A stretch of DNA of 64,000 nucleotides from Rubritalea tangerina (GCF_042683245.1 NZ_JBHUJB010000035.1:62001-126000), one strand, 5' to 3'; shown: positions 37,487-47,728, numbered from the stretch's first letter. Translations and numbers: made by a program. The notes: a model not told the origin generated them from the letters alone.

Positions 37487-38959
37487 CTAAATCAGCTTCA
37501 AACGCTTGAATAAGCCTTCCACTTTTGAATTTCCTTCTACACATCTACCAATCACTTCCTTCTGAGTAAATAAATAGACACCTGAAATAAGAAAACAAAA
37601 CACTGTGCCAATTAAATCTGAAGCCCAATAAGCTGCTACAAAACCAAACAACAGCACACAATAGGATAGCCAATGTCTGGTAAATAAATCACAAACGACC
37701 GCCCCATTATAGAAACGACTATACAGGACTAGCTGGAGCAAAAAGCAAAACAATGTCGCACACACATAACCCATGGCAGCCCCCTCTAGATCATAAAGAT
37801 AGGCACCACTCAACACAAACACCGCCTTGAGCACATTATTAATCGTCTCGACTACAGTGACCCTTTTCACCATCGATTCGGCTGGCCAAACAGACATTAA
37901 TACTCCCACACACATTTCAAAAAAACCTGCTAGCACAAACCATAGTAACAGTGGCACTGCGGGAACAAATTCGATGGTATAAAAAATAGGCATAATTAAC
38001 CATCCCACACCAAGAGTAATCAATGAAATAGGCACTAAGAAACAGATAACTAGATCTAGCTGCTCCCCCACTAAACGGCACCTACTATCACTGGCAGCCT
38101 TTGACAGACGTGGGTAAAAATCATTAAATATGGCACCTCGCACCACATTAATAAACATGAGAGATAAGTTATAAGCTGCAGTATATAACCCCAACGCCTC
38201 CAGTGAAAGCCACGATGAAATAGAGGAGCGAATGAATAATATCGTTAACGCAAACAAAAAATTTCCCCACATAAACGCAAGCCCCAAACGTAACAACACC
38301 CGCCATTTCCACTCTGTCTGCTGAAACGAAATGTTACACCTGTACACCTTCTTAAGCAACTGCCAACTCACGATTGCTGGCGCTAGAGCTAACACATACA
38401 TCATTGGAACAATCGCCCCATATCCCAAAACTGGGTAGAGCCCCGCCCCAAACAGCAGGGCAAGCAATGCTGATCCAACATTCAAGAACGCAATACTCTT
38501 CAACACCCCTAATCCAAGCAAAAATGCTCGATTAGGCACCTCCCATGCCGGCAAAAGCAACATTGGAGACAGCCAGCGCAGATAGAGAACCAAAGCACCA
38601 TCCCCAACCATAAAACCACTGATCGCTGGCGCCGATATAATCACCCCCACTGCACACACACACCCGACACCAAACAACATAAGTCGGGCAGTCCTTATGA
38701 GCGAAGTCACGAGCGCCAAGTCCCCACGCTCCACCGCTTGAGAAATTTCACGCGTCAAGGAAGGAAGAATCCCTAAGCCTGATATGGATAAAATAAAGTC
38801 GATGATGGACTTAAGTAAATTCACCATACCAACCCCACTAGCGCCTATGAAGATAGCCTGAAGCTTTACACGCCCTACTCCAACTAAGAGCCCAACAACT
38901 CGAGATCCAGATGCATAAAGCATCCCACTCAAAGCGCGTTTATGCGAACTCATGGCCAA
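37487..38959 (-). CDS. Oligosaccharide flippase (Wzx/MATE-like)
   Basis: A 490-residue inner-membrane protein with about 12-14 hydrophobic segments. It opens with HKRALSGMLYASGSRVVGLLVGVGRVK and the family-like GASGVGMVNLLKSIIDF. It should move lipid-linked repeat units to the periplasmic leaflet. It lies between a GT4 gene and the Wzc-type gene, consistent with Wzx/Wzy-dependent assembly. A second flippase lies at 58738. Confidence 0.88.
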   Translation of the reverse strand: MAMSSHKRALSGMLYASGSRVVGLLVGVGRVKLQAIFIGASGVGMVNLLKSIIDFILSISGLGILPSLTREISQAVERGDLALVTSLIRTARLMLFGVGCVCAVGVIISAPAISGFMVGDGALVLYLRWLSPMLLLPAWEVPNRAFLLGLGVLKSIAFLNVGSALLALLFGAGLYPVLGYGAIVPMMYVLALAPAIVSWQLLKKVYRCNISFQQTEWKWRVLLRLGLAFMWGNFLFALTILFIRSSISSWLSLEALGLYTAAYNLSLMFINVVRGAIFNDFYPRLSKAASDSRCRLVGEQLDLVICFLVPISLITLGVGWLIMPIFYTIEFVPAVPLLLWFVLAGFFEMCVGVLMSVWPAESMVKRVTVVETINNVLKAVFVLSGAYLYDLEGAAMGYVCATLFCFLLQLVLYSRFYNGAVVCDLFTRHWLSYCVLLFGFVAAYWASDLIGTVFCFLISGVYLFTQKEVIGRCVEGNSKVEGLFKRLKLI

Positions 38960-38998
38960 AACTAACCTTATGAGTGAAATCCACCCTGGTGTAGGGAA

Positions 38999-41044
38999 CT
39001 ACTTGTCGCCACCACCATAATATCCATAATCTTCAGCGCCATATTCGCCAAATCCCTTGTAACCGTGGTAACTACCAGCCCCAGCACGTTTCATACCATT
39101 CACAACCACCCCACTTACCTTAGCGCCTGCTTGCTTCAGCAAATCACGGGCGCGCATAATCGCCCCAATGGGAGTCTTGCGCGAGCGCACCACCATAATC
39201 ACAGCCTGAGCATGCTTTGCCAAAAGTCGTGAGTCTGCAACCGGCAATACTGGAGCCGAATCCAAAATAATGCGATCGTAACGAGGAACGAGAGTTTCCA
39301 GAATCCTCAAAAAGTCACCCTCGTGAAGCAACTCAGATGGATTAGGAGCATGTTCACCAGATCCAATCACACGAAGTTGATCAATCGCGGTGTCGTGAAT
39401 CACATCGTCAAGCTCAGCCTGCCCCGCCAGAACTTCTACAATTCCCGGCTTCTCTTTCAAGTCCCCGAAGGAATCAGTCAACTTGGGGCGACGCAAATCC
39501 ATATCGATAAGCAAAGTCCGCTCCTTATTCAAAGCAAACGCTGCCGCCATTTCAGATGAGACTGTTGTTTTGCCCTCTCCAGGTATCGCAGAAGTCACTA
39601 GGATCACCTTATTGCGCTCTTGACGGCCAAGAAGGACAATCGCAGCACGCAGATTGCGGATCGCCTCCGCATTCGCAGAGTGTGGATCGACATTCAACAC
39701 CGAATCCCATTCCTTGCGGCGTCCGAACTTCGAGGAAACCGGAATCGCCGCCATACAGGTCAGACCAGTCGTTTCCTCAGCAGAACGCACATCGTAAATC
39801 TTGTAGTCGATCACCGACAACAAAAAGGCAATCCCAAAACCACAGGCTATCCCAACCACAGAACCTATCGCCAAGTACTGAAGCCGAATCGATTCCATCG
39901 CTGTACCAATAAATGCCGGTTCCACGATTTTCAACTTCGTCAGACTCTTGTCATCCGACACGTCAATTTCGGTCATCCGCTGGACGATGTTGGCATACAT
40001 CTCCCCACTCTGAGCCACATTTTTTTGCAGTAAACTCGCTCTCGAGGAAAGGGCATTTTGCGCAATGGCTAGCCATTCATCAGCAGCAAGCTCGGCCTCT
40101 TCTCCTTCACCTTTCCGAGCTACTTCTTCTAATGCCGCAAGCTGATCTCGGTACTCCAACCAATAGGCTTGCTCACTCTTCACGGCAGCGGAACGCTTGA
40201 TCTCTCTTGAAAAGCGATCCAACAGGTCAGCGTACAGCGCTTCCTCCTGGATGCGTCGTGGATGCTTCGACTTATAACGTTGGCGCAAGGTGATGACCTC
40301 AGCCCTCTTTTCCTGAAGCTGCTCATTCAAACGCAGAGCAGAGACATAAACCTGCACCGATGTCTCTGCAGATTCTAACTTCTCCTTCGCCTCTTCAGCC
40401 TCCCCCTGAAGAATTTTATAGGCATCAGAGGATCCAGTAGCCAACTGAGCCTCTTCTTTCTCAACGAATACACGCAACAAAGTATCCGCGATCGTTCTCG
40501 CTGCCTCAGGGTCTGCGTGTCGCACCTTCACATCTAGCAAGGCCGTACCTGCGCGCATTTCAATATCCAACCAATCCGCAATAGACCTTACTCGCTCAGA
40601 AATCTCCACCTCGGATGCCGGCTGAAATGCCAACTCAGCCTCCTCTCGCATATAGCGCGGTTTGTAAGATAGCTTAGGTGGTAGAAAATTCTGTAATGCT
40701 TCAACCTCTGGACTTTGAGCAACTTCTGTGAGCAAACTCGGGCTAACTAACTTATTGACCACGGTGGCCATAGCCATCTCCAAACCGAGCTGGTCACTCT
40801 GGAATTCAGCTCCAATCAATTGATCTTGCTTGGCCTCAATCTCAAGCACAGCAACAGCCTCAGTACTCGTCGGAATGATCGACATGTAGTACAACGCTCC
40901 ACAATACCCCAAGACACCAAAGATCAGCATCACCCACCAGCGCCCCAGAGCCTGACGCACGTTGCTCATTCCAACACGACTATTCACAGGAAGTTCCTCA
41001 TTCTGAGAAAAAAAGTCGTCGTCAGCAAAAGGGTCAGCAGGCAT
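38999..41044 (-). CDS. Wzc-like polysaccharide co-polymerase with tyrosine autokinase domain
   Basis: A 681-residue chain-length regulator. The N-terminal Wzz domain has a first membrane segment near 37-56 and a second near 390-412, with long coiled-coil helices between. The cytosolic BY-kinase domain has Walker A SAIPGEGKTTVSSEM (about 485-498), Walker A' TLLIDMDLRRPKL and Walker B-like RIILDSAPVLPVADSRLL. The tail carries six tyrosines (SYHGYKGFGEYGAEDYGYYGGG), the usual autophosphorylation cluster. It should control polymer length together with the Wza protein next door. Confidence 0.95.
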   Translation of the reverse strand: MPADPFADDDFFSQNEELPVNSRVGMSNVRQALGRWWVMLIFGVLGYCGALYYMSIIPTSTEAVAVLEIEAKQDQLIGAEFQSDQLGLEMAMATVVNKLVSPSLLTEVAQSPEVEALQNFLPPKLSYKPRYMREEAELAFQPASEVEISERVRSIADWLDIEMRAGTALLDVKVRHADPEAARTIADTLLRVFVEKEEAQLATGSSDAYKILQGEAEEAKEKLESAETSVQVYVSALRLNEQLQEKRAEVITLRQRYKSKHPRRIQEEALYADLLDRFSREIKRSAAVKSEQAYWLEYRDQLAALEEVARKGEGEEAELAADEWLAIAQNALSSRASLLQKNVAQSGEMYANIVQRMTEIDVSDDKSLTKLKIVEPAFIGTAMESIRLQYLAIGSVVGIACGFGIAFLLSVIDYKIYDVRSAEETTGLTCMAAIPVSSKFGRRKEWDSVLNVDPHSANAEAIRNLRAAIVLLGRQERNKVILVTSAIPGEGKTTVSSEMAAAFALNKERTLLIDMDLRRPKLTDSFGDLKEKPGIVEVLAGQAELDDVIHDTAIDQLRVIGSGEHAPNPSELLHEGDFLRILETLVPRYDRIILDSAPVLPVADSRLLAKHAQAVIMVVRSRKTPIGAIMRARDLLKQAGAKVSGVVVNGMKRAGAGSYHGYKGFGEYGAEDYGYYGGGDK

Positions 41045-41145
41045 GGAGGTATTGGTTAGTTGGATGTTATTCTAAATATCTAATTCAGAATGTGCAGAAC
41101 ACGCACCTAAACGGATGACCGAAAAAGGTCAAGAGCAAGCTCCCT

Positions 41146-41241
41146 CAATCAGCAATCAGCAATCAGCAATCAGCAATCAGCAATCAGCAATCAGCAATCA
41201 GCAATCAGCAATCAGCAATCAGCAATCAGCAATCAGCAATC
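41146..41241. repeat. Heptanucleotide tandem array, 13 units of CAATCAG
   Basis: Thirteen perfect CAATCAG units plus CAATC run from 41146 to 41241. The array touches the stop codon of the Wza-type gene and ends 101 bp before the wzc start. A plus-strand frame through it reads repeating SNQQSAI and is not a gene. The array lies between two genes that should be co-expressed. Confidence 0.95.
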
Positions 41242-42023
41242 TACCACCGCGATTCCTGAATCGTAAGAATATCACCAGCCTTCATATAGAACATCTTACT
41301 CTTACCGTTTTGAATATCGCGCAAACTAATAATCATTCGACGCCCATCGCGGCGTACGATCACATCCTTCTTGTTCGCGATATTATCAAAACCACCACGC
41401 TGCGCAATCGCAGTTAAAATATCCAAACTCCCCGTCTTAGGAAATTCCACGATACCCGGAGACTTCACATTACCTGTTACCGTAATCGACGACTTACTTA
41501 GCGATGATCTAGAGACTGTAATCGTATCACCATGCCCCAAAACCTTACTGCCTGAAGACTTCAGACTATAGGTTTTCACGGCACCACCTTTAGTCCTCAC
41601 AACAATACGCGAAGTATCCGCACTCTCCGCAACACCGCCAGCTTGTGCTATGGCTCCACGTAAATCCAAAGCCCCCTCTTCAGGATAATTAATCGTTCCG
41701 GGAGATCGCACATCCCCCCCCACAATGACCCACTTCTGAGCATAACCTACAATGGACAGATTCACCTGAGCACTAACTAAATAATCCTTCTCGTAGAGCT
41801 CTTTAATCTCCTTTTCAGCTTCTTTAAGCGTCTTACCAATTAACTTCACATTCCCAATCAATGGAAAAGACACTTCACCCGACTTACCGATTTGCGCCTC
41901 AGTCGAAAGATCCTCCTCCTGATAAACAATCATTCTAATCGAATCATCTTTCTCCATCTTATATTCGGCCATCACGACCAGACTAGAGAATAGGAGAAAT
42001 AGAGAACTAAGTAGTAACTTCAT
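41241..42023 (-). CDS. Wza-type polysaccharide export protein
   Basis: A 260-residue periplasmic or outer-membrane export protein from ATG at 42023, with a signal peptide MKLLLSSLFLLFSSLVVMA. The polysaccharide export domain (YKMEKDDSIRMIVYQEEDLS... VSFPLIGNVKLIGKTL) is followed by two SLBB-like domains (VIVGGDVRSPGTINYPEEG; ITVTGNVKSPGIVEFPKTG). No lipobox is visible, unlike E. coli Wza. It pairs with the Wzc-like protein. A G8 run encodes part of VGGDV at 41714-41721. Confidence 0.92.
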   Translation of the reverse strand: MKLLLSSLFLLFSSLVVMAEYKMEKDDSIRMIVYQEEDLSTEAQIGKSGEVSFPLIGNVKLIGKTLKEAEKEIKELYEKDYLVSAQVNLSIVGYAQKWVIVGGDVRSPGTINYPEEGALDLRGAIAQAGGVAESADTSRIVVRTKGGAVKTYSLKSSGSKVLGHGDTITVSRSSLSKSSITVTGNVKSPGIVEFPKTGSLDILTAIAQRGGFDNIANKKDVIVRRDGRRMIISLRDIQNGKSKMFYMKAGDILTIQESRW

Positions 42024-42097
42024 GACAATAGATAAAATAATGGGGCACCACACTCGTAGCACCCCATACTAATTGATAACCAATCACTTATCAAGAT

Positions 42098-42700
42098 CTA
42101 GGGGCGATTCGCGTCAGTCGCTGTCGCTCCAGTGACGGTATTCACATCAGTTTGCTGCCCCTCAACAAATAAGGAGGTACGATTGAGATTCTGCTGCCCT
42201 CGTGTTGCTGCAGTGATCGGGGTGGTTGTCACCCCATCGGCAGTAGTCACCGTACGCGTTCCTAGCTCAAAATTTACCACTTCTAAATCTTTCAACGGTG
42301 ACTCAGTCGTCAACTTAATCAAAGTCAAATTTTCTGAAGCCAAACGCAATTGTTTCACTCGAACGGTCGGCAAAGTGATTTGCTTATCCGCTACGAAGAG
42401 AGCAGTGACAATCGTGCCGTCAGGCTTAGTGCGTCGAGTCTGGAGGTTTGCCCCCTCAGGTAACACAAGGTCTTTCACCAATGCTGGCAAAATAACAGAC
42501 TCTCCAGCGCCTACAGAAAAATCCTTGCCATCTACTGAGTAAGTGATGGGCTTACCATCTTCAGGCACCATCACAGAGATTTCTGATTTTTGCTTCTTCT
42601 GAATGCTGGCTGAACCTTGCTGGGCATGAGCCACACCTGTACTGAGGAGCATCGCTGTGGAGCAAAAAACTCCTGTAGCAATGAGAGTTGAAAATTTCAT
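42098..42700 (-). CDS. Secreted hypothetical protein of the export locus
   Basis: A 200-residue protein from ATG at 42700, chosen because a clean signal peptide starts there (MKFSTLIATGVFCSTAMLL... AHAQQ). The mature part is beta-rich with no motif I recognise; it contains EDGKPITYSVDGKDFSVGAGESV and ends TVTGATATDANRP. It lies between the outer-membrane barrel gene and the Wza-type gene, so a periplasmic accessory role in export is plausible. Function unknown. Confidence 0.7.
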   Translation of the reverse strand: MKFSTLIATGVFCSTAMLLSTGVAHAQQGSASIQKKQKSEISVMVPEDGKPITYSVDGKDFSVGAGESVILPALVKDLVLPEGANLQTRRTKPDGTIVTALFVADKQITLPTVRVKQLRLASENLTLIKLTTESPLKDLEVVNFELGTRTVTTADGVTTTPITAATRGQQNLNRTSLFVEGQQTDVNTVTGATATDANRP

Positions 42701-42794
42701 AAGAGTAATTTGGGGTAAGGAACTTAGAATCGTTTTAGGATAGGATCTGAAACTTGGCAAATCTAAAAACCTAACGCTTCAGAGCTGAAAAACA

Positions 42795-44030
42795 CTAGAA
42801 GCTATAACGAGCGTCCACATTGAAGATGAAATTGTCAAAATCACGCGGATCCTGACTCGAATCTTTGCGCGACAAACGGACGCCAGAACCGAGAATCAGC
42901 CCGTTATCCATTGCGTAGTCACCACCAAGGAAGAAAGTGATATAATGATCGTCAAAATCAGGGCCTGAGAGCGCTGACACAGCAAAGTAATCGTCATATT
43001 CGTAACTCACACCTGCGCGCATATTAATCCGAGAGCTATAGGCATAGCGGGCCAAGAAGTTCACGCCCGTTGCCTTGTAGGACTGCCCAAAATCACTGTA
43101 AGATGCCCGAATCGTGTGGTACAACATCCCTGAAAAAGAGGTTTTGCCAGAAAATTGATGTGTCGCACCAACTTCAAAGGACGGAGAGGTCTTACTATTC
43201 AAAGCACCACCATCGAACTTTCGGTACTCAGCCCCCACGTAGCCAGTAACCACTGTTTTCTGAAGAGCTTGGTAGGTTCCTTTGATACCACCAGAGACGG
43301 CATTGTGGTCAGGATTTGACTGCACATTCACCCCCTCATAGGCAATGTAGGGACCCACAGTGGTCTTACCCGTCACCTGATACTGCCATGCCAAGCGAGT
43401 GTTGTAGCGGTTGCGATCAAACAAGCGAGGATCCACATAATCATCAACCAAACCACCCAGATCAAAATCCAAACGTGATTTGCCAGTCAAAATATGACTC
43501 AAGCTCAAATTCGCATTGTACCCATCACGCTCAATACTCCCGGAGGCAAAGCGGTTCGATCCACGCGTCTTACTGTAACCAAACCCAAAATCCAGTGATG
43601 TCTTCGCCCACTGGCGGTTGTAGCCAGCATTCACAAAGTGATCGATGCCATCTTCTGAGCTATTGTCCGCATAGAAATTGAAACGAGGCGTGTAACCGAT
43701 GGACCATTCGTTGACGGATTCATTGGGGCTCGATAACTCCAGTGGCACACTCACCCGTAAAATCACATCATTGACCTCGTTCGTATCGGTTAAAAAGATA
43801 TTGTCATTGTATTCAGCACGAACATTTACCCCAAATTTGAAGTAATCGAGCATCTTACCTTCCTGCAACTCATCGTCGCCTAAATCTAAACCTAAGCTCT
43901 CCAATGCAGCACTCTTCAAAGCTGCTTCACTGAATGATCCATAAGCTCCTGTAAGATCCTGAGCGCCAAGACTCCCCACCATCCCTAGTGACGACACAAG
44001 AACGGGGGCAATAGTATTTTTTAGTTGCAT
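42795..44030 (-). CDS. Outer-membrane beta-barrel protein of the polysaccharide locus
   Basis: A 411-residue protein from ATG at 44030 with a signal peptide (about 1-23, GSLGAQ). From about residue 60 it consists of alternating aromatic beta strands (FGVNVRAEYNDNIFLTD; YNTRLAWQYQVTGKTTVGPYIAYEG) and ends in ...FNVDARYSF, a C-terminal Phe as required by BAM insertion. Resembles the BBP2-type barrels found in exosortase and EPS loci. Probably an outer-membrane conduit or anchor for the exported polymer. Confidence 0.82.
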   Translation of the reverse strand: MQLKNTIAPVLVSSLGMVGSLGAQDLTGAYGSFSEAALKSAALESLGLDLGDDELQEGKMLDYFKFGVNVRAEYNDNIFLTDTNEVNDVILRVSVPLELSSPNESVNEWSIGYTPRFNFYADNSSEDGIDHFVNAGYNRQWAKTSLDFGFGYSKTRGSNRFASGSIERDGYNANLSLSHILTGKSRLDFDLGGLVDDYVDPRLFDRNRYNTRLAWQYQVTGKTTVGPYIAYEGVNVQSNPDHNAVSGGIKGTYQALQKTVVTGYVGAEYRKFDGGALNSKTSPSFEVGATHQFSGKTSFSGMLYHTIRASYSDFGQSYKATGVNFLARYAYSSRINMRAGVSYEYDDYFAVSALSGPDFDDHYITFFLGGDYAMDNGLILGSGVRLSRKDSSQDPRDFDNFIFNVDARYSF

Positions 44031-44080
44031 AATTATCGGGTGGTAAAAAATTGCTAGATGCAAAAAAGCGAACTGATAGA

Positions 44081-45541
44081 TTATGTCAAGCGCTGAGTCG
44101 TTTTTCTCCCCTCACTCACTGCACCTCTACGACCTAAACTATTAACTCCCCAGCCTGCTCCGACTAAAATCGCAAAAATCACCCCAATCGACTCAATCTG
44201 TAGTGGAAAATCAATCAGCGCCTGCACCATACAGCACACCATTGCAATAGCCCCCCCCCTCACATAGAGCACATGTGTCTTCTTGTGACCTGCTGTTTTT
44301 AGCCACCCTGACTTACTCCCCCCCCAAAAGCCCCCAGCAACAAGAACTGCGAACATGCCTCCTCCAAGCCACCCCCACTCTACATACGTCTGAAGATAAT
44401 CATTATGGGCATAATCCCATCGCTCATTGATATCCGCATCAGCAACCTCCACATAAATTGGAAACAAGACATAAAAGGCCCCTGGACCAAAGCCCATCGC
44501 CCCCCACTCCTCATCCTCGACCATTGCCACCTGCACCTTATTGGCCTCTTGCCGAGCCACCAGAGTGCCATAGCCCCCCTCATGACTACCCTTCCAACGC
44601 TCCACCACAGTCTCACTCAGCGCCAAACCACCTAATAAAAACGCCCCCCCAATTGCCCCCAATATGATATTTCTCTCCCGAGAACTCCCACTAGGGAAGA
44701 GCAAGGGAAAATATCTTAAAATCCGTAGACTCATGCGTGCACTTCCCGCAATCCACAGCAGCAGACCACACACAGCCATTACCGCTGCTGCCTTAGAACC
44801 CGCAAAGATACTTGCAACAAATACCAACAACACTCCAATCAGCACACAAATAGGATACGCGGCACCTCGCTGATAAGACTTTGCCCTTGTGCGCACTTCC
44901 GCAAAAAAATGCGCCACCCCCAACATCAAAGCCATGTTCAAATAAGTCGCTGCAATTCCTGGACTACGGTAAGTGGCAAAAAAATACCCCCTTCCGCGCA
45001 AATCCACAACGTCCATCCAGTAAATCCCCTCAGCCCCTGACAACCTCTGCGCCAAACCTAACCCCGCGACAAAAACCCCAACCCAAAAAACACACCCACA
45101 CATGGTGCGCAATTTTATTACTTGGTGAGCTACCAATTGACGGACAGATAACACTAACAACAAACACGGCAGCACATAACTCAACCGATCCCACGCCTGA
45201 GCCTTATCGACCGCACCTGGTAAGCCTGGATATGGCTGCCCAGCGACTGGCTCCAAATGCCATAAATAATGCACCCCCTCGTAGATCTCATTCTCTATCA
45301 AAAAAGTCCTCGCATTATACCACATCCAACCGCCCTGAAGCATTAAACCCAACACTGCAACCACCAACACCCAGAACGACACCTTCTTGGATTGCGGAGG
45401 AACCACCAACAAGCCCAGCACCCCAGTCAATGTCGCCAAGATCAACAATGGCCAGCGGTAAGCCCCATAATATGACCCCATCAACAGTGGCCCCACTGCC
45501 ACAGTCAGGCAGAACAACACATTAACAACTCGGCTCAGCAC
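44081..45541 (-). CDS. O-antigen ligase/polymerase-like membrane protein
   Basis: A 486-residue polytopic protein with about 12 hydrophobic segments. The Wzy_C-type segment is GAMGFGPGAFYVLFPIYVE... YAHNDYLQTYVEWGWLGG, with the typical H-N-D-Y. It contains a G9 run (44253-44261) and a G8 run (near 44321). It is 4 bp after the second sugar transferase, so it probably polymerises the chain started by that enzyme. Confidence 0.85.
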   Translation of the reverse strand: MLSRVVNVLFCLTVAVGPLLMGSYYGAYRWPLLILATLTGVLGLLVVPPQSKKVSFWVLVVAVLGLMLQGGWMWYNARTFLIENEIYEGVHYLWHLEPVAGQPYPGLPGAVDKAQAWDRLSYVLPCLLLVLSVRQLVAHQVIKLRTMCGCVFWVGVFVAGLGLAQRLSGAEGIYWMDVVDLRGRGYFFATYRSPGIAATYLNMALMLGVAHFFAEVRTRAKSYQRGAAYPICVLIGVLLVFVASIFAGSKAAAVMAVCGLLLWIAGSARMSLRILRYFPLLFPSGSSRERNIILGAIGGAFLLGGLALSETVVERWKGSHEGGYGTLVARQEANKVQVAMVEDEEWGAMGFGPGAFYVLFPIYVEVADADINERWDYAHNDYLQTYVEWGWLGGGMFAVLVAGGFWGGSKSGWLKTAGHKKTHVLYVRGGAIAMVCCMVQALIDFPLQIESIGVIFAILVGAGWGVNSLGRRGAVSEGRKTTQRLT

Positions 45542-45545
45542 AACT

Positions 45546-46940
45546 CTACTTCGCTCCCTTTACAAACAACACTGCAGGTATCGTCTTAAGAATAATTTTT
45601 AGATCCAACCACAGTGACCAATTATCAATGTACGCTAAGTCCATCGCCACCCACTCCTCAAAACTGGTAATCTCATTTCTCCCTCCCGCTTGCCACGTAC
45701 AAGTAATCCCAGGCTTCACACTCAACCTCCTGCGGTAAGCCGATTTTTCAAAGTCTTTCACCTCGTAAACAGGTAAAGGCCTAGGCCCTACAATACTCAT
45801 CTCCCCAGCCAACACATTTAACAACTGAGGGAGCTCGTCGATGCTCAGCTTTCTCAAAATCTTCGCAAACCGAAACACCCTCGGGTCATCGTCGAGCTTA
45901 AACACTGGCCCAGTCATCTGATTACCCATCTGCTCTTTCACCTGTGCTAACTTCGCCTCGGCATCCACGGCCATCGTCCGAAACTTCCACATCTTAAATT
46001 CTTTCCCATACTTACCCGATCTCCGCTGTCGGAAAAACACAGGGCCAGGGTCCGCAATCATAATCCCAACCGCTGCAAATACCCACAAGGGAAAACTCAG
46101 TAGAATCAAAATGATCGCAAAAGCTCTATCCAACAGGGATTTCGCTAACAGCGCCCAGGACAATTCCGGCGTCGAACGCAATACCAACATCGGCTGCTCA
46201 CCCATCGTATCAAAAGCAGGTCTCGCCACCTGTGATCGTATGAAATTTGCAGCTACCCATACCTCTACGCCTTGTGTCTCACAAACTTCAACAGCCTCAC
46301 CAATCTTATCGAAAAGTACATTCTTTGGGGAAATGATCACACGCTGAGCAGACTTCTCAACTATCAAGTCCGCCAACTCAAGCGGATTACGTATACCCAA
46401 ATCAAATTCAGCACACACCTCAATATAATCTGTCACCCCTTTGGGCAAGCCCTCTACAAACCCCTCGATGTCCTCCGGCAAGCCTGCCATCACCACTCGC
46501 TCACGCGATGCTCCATTCTTCACCCTCCTCCTCAGCACATTCCTCACCCAGAGGAACCTCAGAAAAATGAAAGTAAACGCAAAGGTCCCTCCAAAAAATA
46601 AAACCAATCGCGAAGACGGATCCAACTGAAACACCACCACACAACCACCAAGCACCAGGGCCATCACAGTTGCCGTTTGAATCACCTTCCACAGGGCCGC
46701 TGAAGCTTTCTTGTTCAACACATTGCGATAAAAACCAAACAACTCAAGAGTCAGCGGCGTGAATGGCACTAACACAAAAAGCAACCAAGCAATCCTGTCC
46801 AATCCAATACCCGTATATTCCCCATCAATGACATTCCAACGAATACCCGATGCCAATGCAAATCCAGCCCAAACCAAAAAGGCATCACATATCTGTAATG
46901 CTTGTAAGGAGAATTCTTCCTTTTTCGAGGACCCTAACAT
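45546..46940 (-). CDS. Second polyprenyl-phosphate sugar-1-phosphate transferase
   Basis: A 464-residue initiating transferase. Four N-terminal membrane segments (15-150) lead into a Rossmann-like region (SRERVVMAGLPEDIEGF), then the catalytic domain from about 268 (LDRAFAIILILLSFPL) with FFRQRRSGKYG, MWKFRTM, LSIDELPQLLNVL, GPRPLP and KPGITCTWQAGGRNEI. This is the EpsZ/WcaJ type. It sits directly after the EpsI gene and before a Wzy-like gene, forming the second initiation module. Confidence 0.93.
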   Translation of the reverse strand: MLGSSKKEEFSLQALQICDAFLVWAGFALASGIRWNVIDGEYTGIGLDRIAWLLFVLVPFTPLTLELFGFYRNVLNKKASAALWKVIQTATVMALVLGGCVVVFQLDPSSRLVLFFGGTFAFTFIFLRFLWVRNVLRRRVKNGASRERVVMAGLPEDIEGFVEGLPKGVTDYIEVCAEFDLGIRNPLELADLIVEKSAQRVIISPKNVLFDKIGEAVEVCETQGVEVWVAANFIRSQVARPAFDTMGEQPMLVLRSTPELSWALLAKSLLDRAFAIILILLSFPLWVFAAVGIMIADPGPVFFRQRRSGKYGKEFKMWKFRTMAVDAEAKLAQVKEQMGNQMTGPVFKLDDDPRVFRFAKILRKLSIDELPQLLNVLAGEMSIVGPRPLPVYEVKDFEKSAYRRRLSVKPGITCTWQAGGRNEITSFEEWVAMDLAYIDNWSLWLDLKIILKTIPAVLFVKGAK

Positions 46941-46948
46941 ACCTGTTC

Positions 46949-47728
46949 TTAATTCCTTTCAACTTTCGACATTCCCGAAACAACTTCAGGTAACAATTGC
47001 TTGAGAAAATCTACCATAATCTGAGTACTCTGCTCTTCGTCATAATATCGGTGATCGGGAACATCAAAGCCCTGATCCCTATATACTGAGGTAACGCCCA
47101 CACTGAAGGTGGCATACGCCCACCGCTGATCATACCCCCCAAATAGACGCGCCTTGATGTCCTCCATCGTCCGCTCATAGTGCCCAGAAACAATCCTCTC
47201 TGCCCCAAAGTACGTATAATACTGGATGCGCATGTCGTACACTGGCTCACCCATCTTGTTCTTTGGCGGCTCTTCGCCATTCCTACCAACCCTCGGTCGC
47301 ACACTCACAATCTCGCGCACGGGCAAGTCCCCACCGTCAACCAAAACCCCCTTCAACACCACCGGTCGCTGTCTGATGAAATTCCACCCTTGCGCCCTCA
47401 AACATACCTCAGGACGATGCAAACTATTATTGATATCTCTCCCCGAGAAAACAACAGACACTTCGATACCATCAAAGCCTTCTAAAGCGGGTGTCTGATA
47501 CGACCGCCTCGCGAACTCCGTATCCGCCGCTAATGTCTTTTTTTCCACATCGCTGACCTCTCGCTTTTCACTGTACCACCCACCCACTCTCTCTGGCAAA
47601 TCTTGCGACAACCGAGACGCACGCATTTCCTCCTGCTTGGGAAGAGTCCATATCGACGAGAACCCTAAGACGAGAATACCCAATAATACCCATAAACGCC
47701 TTGGTATACTAGGATCAGAACTATGCAT
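46949..47728 (-). CDS. epsI: Exosortase-associated protein EpsI
   Basis: A 259-residue protein with an N-terminal membrane anchor (RRLWVLLGILVLGFSSIW). The EpsI core has the conserved LHRPEVCLRAQGWNF (the HRPExC motif) and YYTYFGAERIVSGHYERTMEDIKARLF. EpsI proteins accompany exosortases in EPS loci; their precise role is not settled. It overlaps the exosortase gene by eight bases, so the two are translationally coupled. Confidence 0.92.
   Translation of the reverse strand: MHSSDPSIPRRLWVLLGILVLGFSSIWTLPKQEEMRASRLSQDLPERVGGWYSEKREVSDVEKKTLAADTEFARRSYQTPALEGFDGIEVSVVFSGRDINNSLHRPEVCLRAQGWNFIRQRPVVLKGVLVDGGDLPVREIVSVRPRVGRNGEEPPKNKMGEPVYDMRIQYYTYFGAERIVSGHYERTMEDIKARLFGGYDQRWAYATFSVGVTSVYRDQGFDVPDHRYYDEEQSTQIMVDFLKQLLPEVVSGMSKVERN

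Noticed and set aside
41146..41241. CRISPR array
   Set aside because: The repeat unit is 7 bp with no spacers and no cas genes are nearby.
41115..41417. Plus-strand open frame coding for repeated SNQQSAI
   Set aside because: It is simply the translation of the CAATCAG heptamer array followed by antisense of the Wza-type gene.
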